Below are positions 33,520-44,352 of a DNA stretch of 64,000 nucleotides, piece by piece (within the stretch, counting starts at the first letter, position 1; the number at the start of each line of letters is the position of its first letter). The DNA comes from Scedosporium boydii (lineage: Eukaryota; Ascomycota; Sordariomycetes; Microascales; Microascaceae). The DNA is taken from positions 96,890-160,889 of the forward strand of contig NJFT01000077.1 of NCBI GenBank assembly GCA_002221725.1, read 5' to 3'. Under the pieces are notes generated by a model that searched no databases, was not told the DNA's origin, and was given only the letters and a program-made list of their open reading frames with translations. The translations under genes were made by a program, and so were the position numbers.

Positions 33520-34287
33520 CTTGATGGGATTTGTTATTCAAGGGATCGGCCGTCCTCGAAGAGTAATTGTGATTTTGATGGAAAAGATATAGAGAGTGGT
33601 AGGAGTCGAGAAATTGGGGCGACGTGAAACCTGGACGGGTACAAAGTGGGAGGTAGAAGTTTTGTGTGTGCAGCCGCCCTTGTCCCTCTTTAGCACTTTT
33701 GCACCTCATTGGATGGCGGGGCACCTTCCCACGAACTTAGGGCAATTTTTCGTGTGGGCACGGGCCACCCCACACCAGGGCTTGGTTGTGTGGTTTGTGC
33801 ATGCATCAATTTTCCCCCACACCGAGAAAAAGAGGTCCAATTTCAATTTCTCTCTTGATTTTTCCCATCTCCAACATCGCCATTCACCAACAACTCCTCA
33901 ACCACCATCCCACTTCTCCCGAGGTATGTGACAATTAAACGTAGCAATGCCGACGACTCGATAGCGACTGGTCTTATGCCTTTCGCGATGGCGGAGGAGA
34001 GCAATCAGCAATATATTGCCTGTCCCCGAGCTCTTGGAATACAGAGTCTTGGGGTTTGGATTTTGATATCCTGAGAAAAAACACTTGGCAATGGCTTCAA
34101 ACAGCCCTGATACGCTTCTCCTCTTCAGCACTGAGCGGCAGAAACCCTCCATAAGCTCGTTTGCTATCGAGGGTACTCTCCACGCTTCAGGCCATCGTAG
34201 GCTAACATTTTCGTTTTCTCTTCTACGCAGATACCTCATTTCGCAAACCTTTAACGACTTGAGAATCTCCGTCTCAATACCGCAAAA
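33520..34287. promoter_or_regulatory. Shared upstream region of the eS12/uS8 ribosomal protein pair, with a 5' UTR intron
   Basis: 768 bases separate two divergent ribosomal protein start codons, so they share a regulatory region. About 33700-33800 is rich in CACACC/GGGCACGG words. A likely 5' UTR intron of the uS8 gene spans 33924-34230: donor GAG/GTATGT, branch GGCTAACATT, pyrimidine-rich acceptor TTCTACGCAG. The uS8 ATG follows 57 bases later. The promoter elements themselves are not recognised. Confidence 0.6.
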
Positions 34288-35008
34288 ATGGTTCTTACTT
34301 CCGTCCTCCACGATGCCCTCAACACCATCAACAACGGTGAGAAGGCCGGCAAGCGCCAGGTCATGATCCGACCTAGCTCCAAGGTCATCATTAAGTTCCT
34401 CCAGGTCATGCAGCGTCACGGTATGTTGACCTTGTCTTTTTTTATTATTTCCTGTCCTTGCTTTGCGCTTGGGACTCTGCACGGATACCCCTATCCTTTC
34501 CCCATTCGGCATGATAACTAGGGCAACGATCGGAATTCCTACGAACGAGCCCCTATAAGATGCCGATAGATTATATCCAGCAGAGTTTTATCCACAATAT
34601 GCGTTTCTCGACTTTTTTTCTACTTGTTTTGCGACGTTGGTGAAATTCTGCGACATGCATGCTAATATCCCATTGCTTTAGGCTACATTGGCGAGTTCGA
34701 GGAGGTCGATGACCACCGATCTGGCAAGATCGTTGTCCAGCTCAACGGCCGGTATGTTCCCGATGCTCTATATAGTCCCTAGTTCGTGGCGGAGAGCATA
34801 CTAACATGTGTGGAACAGTCTCAACAAGTGCGGTGTCATCTCCCCCCGCTTCAACGTCCGTCTCACCGAGCTCGAGAAGTGGGTTGTCAAGCTTCTCCCC
34901 GCCCGTCAATTCGGTTATGTCATCCTCACCACCTCCGCCGGTATCATGGACCACGAGGAGGCCCGTAGGAAGCACGTCGCCGGCAAGATTATCGGCTTCT
35001 TCTACTAA
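34288..35008 (+). CDS. RPS22: Cytosolic ribosomal protein uS8 (S15a/S22)
   Basis: This is a 40S subunit protein contacting the central domain of 18S rRNA. Exons are 34288-34420, 34682-34751 and 34819-35008, both introns with GTATGT donors. The product is exactly 130 aa, the standard length for eukaryotic uS8. Sequence blocks: [71 protein letters not shown] and the C-terminal [20 protein letters not shown]. An additional intron in the 5' UTR (33924-34230) is likely. Confidence 0.96.
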
Positions 35009-36291
35009 GGGAATGATACCATGGGATGGGGGCTTATGACTATAAAAAAAAAGGTGGATGGCATTATTTGGCGTTTGGGCATCATCTTCTGGCGCTTCTG
35101 GTGTCTAGCCACTTGAGTTTCCGGACTTGATACTACAATCAAGAAGCAAGCCTTCGCGAGCACTCTTGTTCAATTTACTCGGTTGATGTCCCACTGTGAA
35201 TTCCGTATTTGGACTTGTGTGAAACTATGTAAGAGTCGGCACCGGCAACCTGTGACTCCGTAGTTGAATCAATATCGAGGTGAGTGAGATGTTTACACAA
35301 CGACAGCTGCTGTCGCATCCAACATGGAAGGTGTTAGTTGGTCACATTTGTCTTTCCCCGTTGTCAGTGATATATACCCTCCCACGCTAACTTGAGCAGT
35401 TCGTTGGTTTCGGACTCAGTCTTCAATCTCTGGTGTTAGAGATGTTTGACACCTCGCATGCCCTATCTATCGGGCTGAAACAACCAAGGTTGCTGACTTC
35501 GAGATGAACTTGCCTCGACTGCTGGTGCAGACTTATATGTTGGAAGAAACCACAACCACTGTCATCTTGTTGAAAAACATATCTAGCAACTTTCTTAACT
35601 GAACAGGGAAATATCACAAGCAAGCACTTCCACAGCATGCCTACTTTCCCAGGTCTCTTCATTATTGAGTGTCTTTCACTTCTTGATAGTTGTCTTTTTG
35701 TCCTCAGGCGAAGACCATAAAGAGCCTGAGAAGCTAGCTCCTTGATCGCACACAGCAAAAAGGAAAGGACATGGTTAGAGCACTCACTAAGCTGGCCTGG
35801 AGTGTTGGCATCACTGAACCCATGGGATAGCTTCTGGTCCGCTTCCCTGGAGGACATTCGCAAAAGGGGGTGGGTGAATCGGAAAACAAGAGGCAGTAGC
35901 TGAGAACACACAACTAGCTCAGCATCGCCATGGAAACTCGAAACACATTTCTCAATCATAAAACGAGCGTTTCCTGACGCGTTTTTCCTTTTCTTCCCCA
36001 AACATCATTCAAGTTCTTCGACACTTGACGCCTATGGTTTCTCGGAATCTAACCAAGTGTCCTGAAAATCGATACGTTTTCCCATCCTGCTTGTACCGCT
36101 TAGCAGCGTAACACTTATCAACTGCGCCTAAACCGAGAGCTCTTGGCCTCTTTTGAATTGTCCTTGGAGCTCAGTGATTAAGCGATTAGGTCGTTCGGCG
36201 AGGGAGTCACTTATCTGAGTACGCGCCCCCTTTCCAATAGCGCGGCGCTTTCAAGCGTTCAAGTATCACGTCGCTAACGAAGATCAGCAAA
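35009..36291. other. Intergenic region between RPS22 and the F-box/ankyrin gene
   Basis: About 1.3 kb. A 192-codon open frame exists on the minus strand (35423-36001) but it opens at a TTG; its first in-frame ATG leaves 178 codons with no recognised domain. It could be chance, antisense or a remnant. Otherwise nothing is seen. Confidence 0.5.
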
Positions 36292-39066
36292 ATGGCTTCA
36301 TGGGCCGACATCCCAAACGAACTCATCCTCATTATCATCAGTCAACTCACCAACCCGGCCGACATTGCGGCTTTCGCCGAAGTCTCTCACACGACACACG
36401 ATCTTGCCACCCCTGAGCTTTACCGGCGCGCCAGATGGAGTCACGCGTATCTCCTCTGCTGGGCGAGTGACCTCGGAAGGGTTGGAACAGTCAGGAACCT
36501 CCTGGCTGCCGGGGCAGTCCCAGACAACCCGTGGACGGAGGATGGTTATCCTGTTTTCTTAAGGTCGAAAGTCAATGACCCTTTATCGTTTGCGCTGCCG
36601 TGTGAGTCTGATGATTATTTTCCGGCTTTTTACGACGAAGGTGTGATCCAGGGACCTGAAGTCCACTCGTCGAAGGCCGGAGGAGAAGAGCGCGAGGTCG
36701 AGATGTTTGAAGATAGCACCGATTCTACTGGTGGCAATGAAGACGTTGATGGTACGAAGTTTATACCATTCAAGCCGTCGAAGTGGATGCTAGACGAACC
36801 GATTTTCCCTTCCCTCCATCTTGACAAACTCCAAACTACCATTGGCGAAAGGGCGCCGCGCGAAGCGACAGGATCACGCCTGTGGTACCCGTTGCATCTC
36901 GCCGCCAGGAACGGACACATCGAAGTTGCAGAGCTTCTGCTGAGCTACGGCGCGGACATTAACAAGACTACCCAAAAGATCTGTGGGTGTAAACGCACGA
37001 TACTGAACTGCGAAGACCGACACGACATGCTATCAAGTAACTGGACACAGGAGGTGTCCGACCGGACGTTCCTAGAAAGCCGCATCCTCGTCACGCCGTT
37101 ACACGTGGCTTTGTGTTACCGGCAGCAAGAAATGGCGATTCTGCTTCTCCAACGAGGCGCGGCCCATACTTTCGATCGCCCCCGGTGGGGCGCCCACGTT
37201 CTCTACACCGCGGCGGCCTTTGGCTGTCTTGATGTGATCAGGTTTCTGCTTGAGGGCGACGACCCTCCTAACATTGATGTCCAAGATTCTCGGGGTCTGA
37301 CGCCACTGTTCTACGCCTACTCGACCCGCCAACGAGCGACGATGCTCTGGTTGCTCCAGAGGGGGGCAGACGTGAACGTCCAGCTGGGAAGCGGTCTCAC
37401 TCTCCTGCACCTCGCCTGCCTCGATGGCGCGTTTGCCATTGCGTGTCATCTCATCGACGCGGGTGCTGATGTCAACCGTCCTTGGGCGGAAACCATCTGT
37501 CATTGCCTAGGACAGCAGCGTCCTCTGGAGATGTGCTGTGCTCTGCACCATACAAAATCCCGCCGAGCATATGCAAGGGGCAATGCCTTACTCCACGAGC
37601 GCAAGTTTGAGTCGCGCAGGCTCGAGCTTATAAAGAAGCTCCTAGATGCAGGGGCGAGTACGGGACCCATCACACGGCTACCACGGGCCTCGCCTTTTCC
37701 GTCCTCAGAAATCTCCGCCGTAACGATTGCGGCATCTCATCACTCCATTCCCATGCTGGAGTTACTAGCTGCATCGGGAATGGACATGTCGCGGGAGGGG
37801 TCGGCAATCCGCGAGGCGATCTACCCAACGTTTATGCAATGGACAGACATCACCGACTGCGACCCCTTGCCCACGCTGTGCTGGCTTGTGGCCCACGGAG
37901 TACCCGTGGACGCCGAATCAATCATTACCGTCGACGCTTTGGTCTTTGTTTGTGCGCTGCCGGATGACTGCCCGTGGAGAGATGACGTCTTCGACTGGTT
38001 TCTTACTTACAACATCCCACCCGAATTCGAAATCTTGGTCCGCAGCCACACTGGACGTTTCGAGCGCTTGCATGAAATGTACCCTAAAAACCAGGCCAAT
38101 TCCCGGTCGACAACGCCGTTCCGGGAAGCCTTCCGCGCGAATAATTTCGCCATGTGCAAGACCCTACTCAACCGCCAGCCTCACCCGAGTCTGGTGAACG
38201 CGTTCGGGCTTCTGGCCTCTTTGGCGACCTACTTCGGATCGGAGATGAACCTATGGCAAAATGCCTACTCGGAGCAGGAGGAACCTTACCGGGTGAATCA
38301 CGAACGGTTGGCGTTCCTTTTGGAAGTGGACGAGGAAGAAACCATCAAGCACTCGCCCACCACGTTTTTGGGTCTGGTAGGCGCGACACATTTACCCCCG
38401 ACCGACCTCCTCCTCGAGGCTGCTCTCCCCACGAAGGCCGCTTTCCTGGAGAAATTTCCCAGTGGATACCGCCGAACTGGATTTGTGACCGAGCAGGTCA
38501 ATAGGTTCTTCGACATGCAGGATCAATATGATGATGCGACCAAAGCTTCGCGAGATAGGGACTCGGCCTTCCGCCTCGCCATGGCCATTCTCAGACGGAA
38601 CTGGAATGCCGCCCGCTTCCTGCTCCAGAACGGCGCTGACGTGGGCTGGGCGCAGGAAAATGGAATGGAATATTTCCCCCCCGTCCTGTCAGCACTCGAA
38701 CTGGCGCCGTCACCCCGTAGTATCGGCCGGGACACATACAACGCTCTCTTGGGACGCTGGGACGAGCGGGTTGGGCGACTCGACACCGACATACGCCTCG
38801 CACTATTTCATGAAGCCTGCAGCGGGCCAGTCGACATAACGCACTTCCTTGACGACGACGAACTCGACGTCAACGCCGTCGACGGCAATGGAAACTCGGC
38901 CCTCCACCGAATGTTCGAGTATATCGTAAATGAATCTCGATTTCCCTCCCTGCGGGATTACCACGCGGGGGAGAGATTTCTCCAGCTACTCCGAGCCGGC
39001 GCGGACCCCAGAGCGGTAAACAATGACGGCAAGAGTATTTTGACATATTTCAACAAGCCGACCTAG
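36292..39066 (+). CDS. F-box-like protein with ankyrin repeats
   Basis: A 924-aa intronless protein. The N-terminus (WADIPNELILIIISQL, IAAFAEVSHTTHDLATPELYRRA, residues 4-50) is an F-box-like helical motif, so it may dock on Skp1 in an SCF ubiquitin ligase. An acidic linker (about 110-165) follows. Ankyrin repeats begin at about residue 200 (WYPLHLAARNGHIEVAELLL), then VTPLHVALCYRQQEMAILLL, LYTAAAFGCLDVIRFLL, LTPLFYAYSTRQRATMLWLL and LTLLHLACLDGAFAIACHLI. Weaker repeats continue to the end (GNGNSALHRMFEY, LLRAGADPRAVNNDGKS). This F-box/ankyrin type is common and variable in Sordariomycete genomes and its targets are generally unknown. It converges on the HeLo-TPR gene 0.9 kb downstream. Confidence 0.82.
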   Translation: MASWADIPNELILIIISQLTNPADIAAFAEVSHTTHDLATPELYRRARWSHAYLLCWASDLGRVGTVRNLLAAGAVPDNPWTEDGYPVFLRSKVNDPLSFALPCESDDYFPAFYDEGVIQGPEVHSSKAGGEEREVEMFEDSTDSTGGNEDVDGTKFIPFKPSKWMLDEPIFPSLHLDKLQTTIGERAPREATGSRLWYPLHLAARNGHIEVAELLLSYGADINKTTQKICGCKRTILNCEDRHDMLSSNWTQEVSDRTFLESRILVTPLHVALCYRQQEMAILLLQRGAAHTFDRPRWGAHVLYTAAAFGCLDVIRFLLEGDDPPNIDVQDSRGLTPLFYAYSTRQRATMLWLLQRGADVNVQLGSGLTLLHLACLDGAFAIACHLIDAGADVNRPWAETICHCLGQQRPLEMCCALHHTKSRRAYARGNALLHERKFESRRLELIKKLLDAGASTGPITRLPRASPFPSSEISAVTIAASHHSIPMLELLAASGMDMSREGSAIREAIYPTFMQWTDITDCDPLPTLCWLVAHGVPVDAESIITVDALVFVCALPDDCPWRDDVFDWFLTYNIPPEFEILVRSHTGRFERLHEMYPKNQANSRSTTPFREAFRANNFAMCKTLLNRQPHPSLVNAFGLLASLATYFGSEMNLWQNAYSEQEEPYRVNHERLAFLLEVDEEETIKHSPTTFLGLVGATHLPPTDLLLEAALPTKAAFLEKFPSGYRRTGFVTEQVNRFFDMQDQYDDATKASRDRDSAFRLAMAILRRNWNAARFLLQNGADVGWAQENGMEYFPPVLSALELAPSPRSIGRDTYNALLGRWDERVGRLDTDIRLALFHEACSGPVDITHFLDDDELDVNAVDGNGNSALHRMFEYIVNESRFPSLRDYHAGERFLQLLRAGADPRAVNNDGKSILTYFNKPT

Positions 39067-39940
39067 ATTCACTGGACGGTACTGAGGTCTCTACAGCTTA
39101 GGTCGTTCGTCGAAGAGGTCATCGAGGACAAGAGAAGGATCGAGATCTCTTTTCGGCTGGATGGAGAGGAGGAGACGTTTGTTTATGAGTGAGGGCAGCG
39201 GTGTGTGTCCGGGGCGTGTACATCGTACTGTAACAACAACTTTGACGAATTGCCTCAACGGCACCCAGGGCGAGTTCCGGAGAGCACCTTCGTTGAGAAG
39301 GTGGATATTCGAATTGTGTTACGATTGAAACGAAAGCGACTTCGTCGGATAACTTTATCTGTCAGGCAGACTTGGGGTGAGGGAGAAGTAATCTTATATT
39401 AACCCTCCTGTACCTTTGTATTATAATATATGAGAGTTTGTACCATTACTTGCGGCTGCAACTTGCAACGTGCAGGTTGTTCAACAGCGGGTGTGCCCAG
39501 AACTTTAAATGTACCTTAGTACCGGTTCCTCGGGACTTGGGCTGTGACATCTGGTCCGCGGGGTAGGTCTGTGGCATGTATGGCTTTGCAGGGTCTACAA
39601 AGTAGCAGGGAGGTACATAGGTACATGGGAAGTAGTCCCGGAACTGGCTCTTAATCCCTACCTTCTCTCATCCAAAGGAGCCTGGGGCCCATCTTCCTTC
39701 CATCCCAGCTAGAGTCGGCGCTTTCGTGCCAGCCACGACCATGGCGCGGCAACTGGATTCAGCCTCCAAAGAGTACAGACAGCATTAGCTAAAATGTACA
39801 GAGGTCTACGTTCACTACTCTTGGCACATACATGGGCAGCAAGCCATGTACAGACATCTCTACTGTAAGCGAAAACATGCCTTCCTTGACTTCACCCTCA
39901 ATCTTCCAGGACTCTACATGACCCGACGACTACTGCATGA
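39067..39940. other. Convergent intergenic region with GTAC-rich repeats
   Basis: Between the 3' ends of the F-box/ankyrin and HeLo-TPR genes. It contains GTACC/GGTAC-rich words: TGTACCTTAGTACC at 39511-39524 and AGGTACATAGGTACATG at about 39611-39627. No gene is seen. Confidence 0.55.
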
Positions 39941-42900
39941 TCACTGGGTCCATATCAAGACACCGGTGCCGAGGCTTCCCCTGCTGGCGGCGCGAACTGC
40001 GCAAACAAAACACGGTCCACCTGTACGACGGATTACGGCACTTTTCCCCCTCTCGGAGCACCACGCCCTAGCCAGGACTTCAGCACCCTTGCCCGTGGCG
40101 TTGATGACCATGACTTCGTCACCGTCATCGTCCTCGGCGGTATGGTCCTTCAGCTGTTCAATCGACCAGATGTTCTTTTGGAACCGCGGTAGCTCCCTCA
40201 TGTGGACCTCGTGGGGCCCTTTGGGGCCAGGTCGGCAGGGCGGAGGGGTCACAAAGACCGGGTTGGTGAACAGCTTGTATGTGACGGCGCTCTCGTTATT
40301 GTCCATTTTGAATGTAATGCTCGCCCGGTACTCAGTCTTGAGTTCCACGCCCAGATCGTCCAGCATGCCCTTGGCGGCATTTCGCGCCACGTTAATATCT
40401 AGCGCGAGCTTCTTCAGCCGTATACATTCGATTTCGCAGGTGCCGACGTCCTTGACCGGTGGCTCCGGTACTACCCAATTGCTCGAGTCCCTCATCTCGG
40501 CCAGGTACGAGCCGACTTCCTCATTCGGCTGTATGCGTGTTGCTTCGTGCCGGTTGTGTCTGCTCCATACGTGGATGACGTCGTCGTCGGAGTCCGACTT
40601 GCTTTCGGTCAGGGCAACGCGCCGGGTTTTGATGCGAACGTGTCGCGGCTTGTCCCCTTCCACGGGTGGGTCGAACTCGACCCGTGGGCACGGCCCAATC
40701 CACCCGCAGAGAGAGATGACGCCAGGCAAGCAGCCCAGCACGCGTCCGAGTACTGTTCTCACCCGCCAGTATGATCGAGTTGGTAGCGATAGCCCGCAGT
40801 CGTAATAGGGGGCTACGCCAACCTTGTCCACGTCAATGCTGGGCGTGCAGAGGATCAATGCTGTCATTATCTTGAAGGCGAACCATTTCCCCGGAAGCAT
40901 CATTCCAAATAACCAGTCATGCAGGTTGAGGTTGATGATTTCGCCGGCACGGAGATTGCTGTAGATGTCCTCGGCGTAGTCGCGCACCTCGTTGATATAA
41001 GGCCATTTCATGCGTCCGGCGAATACGAGGAGTCCCTCGACTTGCTGTTCGTGAACATTGGAATGGAACTCGGTTGTTTTTCCGAGTATCTCCCAGTCTT
41101 CGTCTAGGTAGCTGGATTGTAGGTTATGCTGCTTCTCCTTGTCTGTTTCCGAGTTGATAGCCTCGATTGTCTCGTTGATCAATTTCTTGGCGCCAGCTAA
41201 TCCCTGGTGCATTTGCGCCGTGGCGTCCTTGCCTGCAACTTGCAACGCTCGTTCGTACGCCTTCTTGGCTCGTTTGCCGTGGCCTGACTTGAGCATAGCC
41301 ATGCCCAGTCGAGACCACGCCTTAGCATATTTAGGGTCAAGCTGCGTCGCCACGTAGGCGTCTTCCTCCGCCTCTTCGTACTTTTCCAGCCCCAATAGGG
41401 CCGCTGATCTGTTGCAGCGGTACACGGCATTGCCGAGATCGATTTTGATGGCTTCGGTATAGAGGTCCAAGGCCTTTTGAAACTCATTCTTCTTCAGTGC
41501 CCCGTTGCCCTTACTCTTGAAGTCTTCAGCCTTGGCCCTTTCTTCCGCCGTCTCCGGCCCTTTCACGCCATCAGTCAGCAGCTTCTCGTCCTTGAGTACG
41601 ATCTGGACGTGCTTTAGCCACAGCTCGGAGATGATGAGAGTTGCAAGGATCCGCTCCGTGAAGCCAGTATACGACATCCCTCCATCAAGGTGTTTCAGTC
41701 GTACTGCTAGCTCTCGTCCTATAATAATTTGCCGTAGGATGTTCCAAAGTCCGATGCAATTTTCGTCTCCTTGGGCCCCCCATCGCAACCCCACGCTCGA
41801 CGCTGTCGTAAAGTCGGCAAAGATGTCGGTGCGATTAAGTAGGCTATACAGGTCGCCGATCCATCGGTTCCGGTCCCGTGCATACTTTGGTTCGTAGTAT
41901 ACGATGCTGTTAATTTTTTTTTTTTTTTTGTTAGACAAGCCTTGTAGTGGTAAAAACTGTAAAATATCAACGTACCCCATGGTCCCTACGAACTCTTTCA
42001 GGTCGAATTCCTCCCTCTCTGGGCTCCACCCGAACTTGCCCGGGTCCGTTTGCAGTTCATTTAACCTGCGAAGTAGTTTCCTAGCGGGCGCCCGGGGTAG
42101 TTTAGCGTAGCTGACCATTATTGTATGCTCCCTAGGCTTAGTTTTCTCGAAGTCCCAGCACTCCAACCCATAGCCCTCCACCGTGACAGTGCCGGGATTG
42201 AGGTTCTCAAACTTGGCGTGGCTCTCGGGGTCGAGCAATGTATAGTCCTCAGAATCAGGTGATTCGTACTTGTCCCGAGACCGTTTCCTTATGTATTTCT
42301 TCTTCTTGTACATCTCTACAGATTGTGTTAGCCGATAGCAAGCGAGGACAACGGCGCGTAGTCTTACCGAATGCTGTGTGCGTTGTCGATACAAAGCCTT
42401 TGTCCTGGTCCTCCCAATAGGATGAGAATGATGAATCTCGCTTATCGCCGTCCCAATAAACATGTGCGGAGACGTGTGCGAGTCCAGAAGAAGCCCCAAT
42501 GAGGCCAATGGTCAGGGCGCCTACGCTCTTTCGCTCCACGTACAACTCAACTTCCCTAAGCCGTTTAGACAACTCATCCATTTCAGGCTCTAGTTCCGCT
42601 GCTGGCCCTTGCCCACCACCTTGTCGACCATCCAGCGGGACCTCCACGTTGGCGTCCTCCTGTCCCTCCGCTGCGACATTCTCGGCCGTCGCTTGGCTGC
42701 CATTTTCGCCCCGTGTCTTTGAAAGCAGTTCAGTCCTAGCGGATTCGGTTGCACCAAGTGCCTCGAGTCGCAGGCTCGCGCATTCCGAAAGTGGCTCATG
42801 CTCTCCGGCCGTAGCCTCCTGCAGCAGCTGCAGCTCCCGCACCTCGAGAGCCTCGCTAATATCGCTCTTCATGGCCTCGGCCGCCCTCAGCTGTGCTTCG

Positions 42901-43472
42901 GGGAACAGACTCTCGAGACCGTCGTTAAAGCCACGCAGCTCAGTGACAAGCATCTCGAACTTTTTGCGGTCGCGCACCGCCCATACCGTCTTGCGCACCA
43001 AGGGCGTCTCGCGCTGTCGTTCCCGCGCTATACGGCGTAGATTATCGTAGGCGCGCTTGAAGACCCCGTCTAGGATCCTCTGGCTCTGCGACTGCGGCAA
43101 GTCTTGACTCTCGCCTGCAGTCAGAGCTGGGCTCGCTGGTTGCAAGCCGTAGTAGCCTTGCAACCTGTCCGTATTCTCAAACACGTGTTGGATGCAGCCC
43201 AATAGACGGAGTACTGTGCTGCGTACTTCTTCACGGTAAAGCCGCGCATCTGGATTAGATCCAGGCTCTCCGCCGGGTCTTCTGGTCGGTATATTGCCGA
43301 GACCTACTGCGTCGCCCCAGCAAATCAGGCGGACGCGCTCAACCGCAAGCTTGACATTCAGGAGCTCGAATTCCATCCCATATTGGCGCGTCGAGTCGAC
43401 AACCTCGTAAACCTGAACGCAGGATTGCCACAGGGTGGCAACACCGACGACAAGCCCAGCAACATCAGCCAT
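39941..43472 (-). CDS. HeLo-domain protein with central TPR co-chaperone-like module
   Basis: Three exons on the minus strand: 42368-43472, 41976-42315 and 39941-41906 (1136 aa). Intron 1 (52 bp, GTAAGA/TGTAG) joins HTAF to EMYKKKK in frame. Intron 2 (69 bp, GTACGT, CTAAC, AACAG) contains 16 consecutive A and is a multiple of three, so its retention leaves the frame open. Residues 1-205 are a HeLo domain (AGLVVGVATLWQSCVQVYEV, LLNVKLAVERVRLICWGDAV, KTVWAVRDRKKFEMLV), the helical membrane-disrupting domain of fungal HET-S-type cell-death proteins. Residues about 330-350 form a short Gly/Ala-rich hydrophobic segment. Residues about 609-725 are three TPRs of SGT/Sti1 type (KSKGNGALKKNEFQKALDLY, AWSRLGMAMLKSGHGKRAKK). 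The 480-600 block and the 400-residue C-terminus are unassigned. Role in programmed cell death or incompatibility is inference from the HeLo domain. Confidence 0.82.
41914..41929. repeat. Homopolymer T16 (A16 in the gene sense)
   Basis: Sixteen consecutive T on the + strand lie inside intron 2 of the HeLo-TPR gene, between its branch point and acceptor. Slippage here would shift the frame of any intron-retained transcript. Confidence 0.9.
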
Positions 43473-44352
43473 GATAATAGTCCACCTGGCGATCTGGCGA
43501 CGTGTTGCTTGGTGATGGACTCTCGAAACAGAGCATTGGCATCATTGGGAACTGCACTGGCAGTAGACATGGAGCACTTATTATCTTCGTCTTCTGAGGG
43601 GCGCCTTGCAGCACAGCCACCACAAGGCACCTCTGTTATATCTGACATGGAGTTGGGGTAGCAGCGCAGGATAAGACGGCCTCATTCAGCGCCGACTGCG
43701 CTAAGCAGTCTGCCCAGGCGGAAAGAATCAGGCAACTGTCCCTCAGGACACATCCTTCAAAATCCGAGCGGTTACATGTGTAGGCATGGACCGTTCTTAT
43801 AGGTTCCGGTGCACAACATCAATATTCGAAGTGGAAAAACATCAATTGATAGTTAAGATAACGAGAATATACTGTGTACAGTACGTCTGTGCGTTGTGTC
43901 GGCCTTACGCTGTAGTTCAGAGCGTACACGGGTACACAGCGAGGCTCATATATCATCCTGTTATGAAATCACCTGCCACCAGCCTTTGACAGCTGCTCAT
44001 ACTAACCGTCGTTGTCTAGCCAACACGAATCCAACTCAAGTCTTGCTTCAAGATCTGATGACGGTCTTGGTACGCGAATCTAGAATCATTTATCTTTCAT
44101 ACTCGCTGAGGGATGTGCCATTAACCAGATCTCGGCATATCGAATTTTATTTGGCATAGTTCCTCAAGAATTTACATGAACGAGCAACACAGGTGCGTTG
44201 AACTATGCGCCAGTGTTGACCATCAGTCGTTTCCATCACAACATAGCACAACACGACATCCCGCAATCCCCGAACAGTGAAGGACGAGCACGAGTGGCGT
44301 TAACTTATGGGAGGTATAAGTGGGGGATTTCTGTATCATCGCCTCTTTCATC
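43473..44352. other. Divergent upstream region of the HeLo-TPR and CAP10-like genes
   Basis: About 880 bases between two divergent start codons. No gene and no recognised regulatory motif were found. GTAC-rich words occur near 43875-43930. Confidence 0.55.

Noticed and set aside
33898..34512. 204-codon minus-strand frame across the uS8 upstream region
   Set aside because: It overlaps the uS8 first exon and the proposed 5' UTR intron and has no domain. It is most likely chance.
35423..36001. 192-codon open frame on the minus strand upstream of the F-box/ankyrin gene
   Set aside because: It opens at TTG rather than ATG, has no recognised domain and no obvious splice partners. It is kept only as a note in the intergenic entry.
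39846..40805. 319-codon frame on the + strand opposite the 3' end of the HeLo-TPR gene
   Set aside because: It mirrors the minus-strand coding exon, and its product is Ser/Arg/Leu-rich without any domain.
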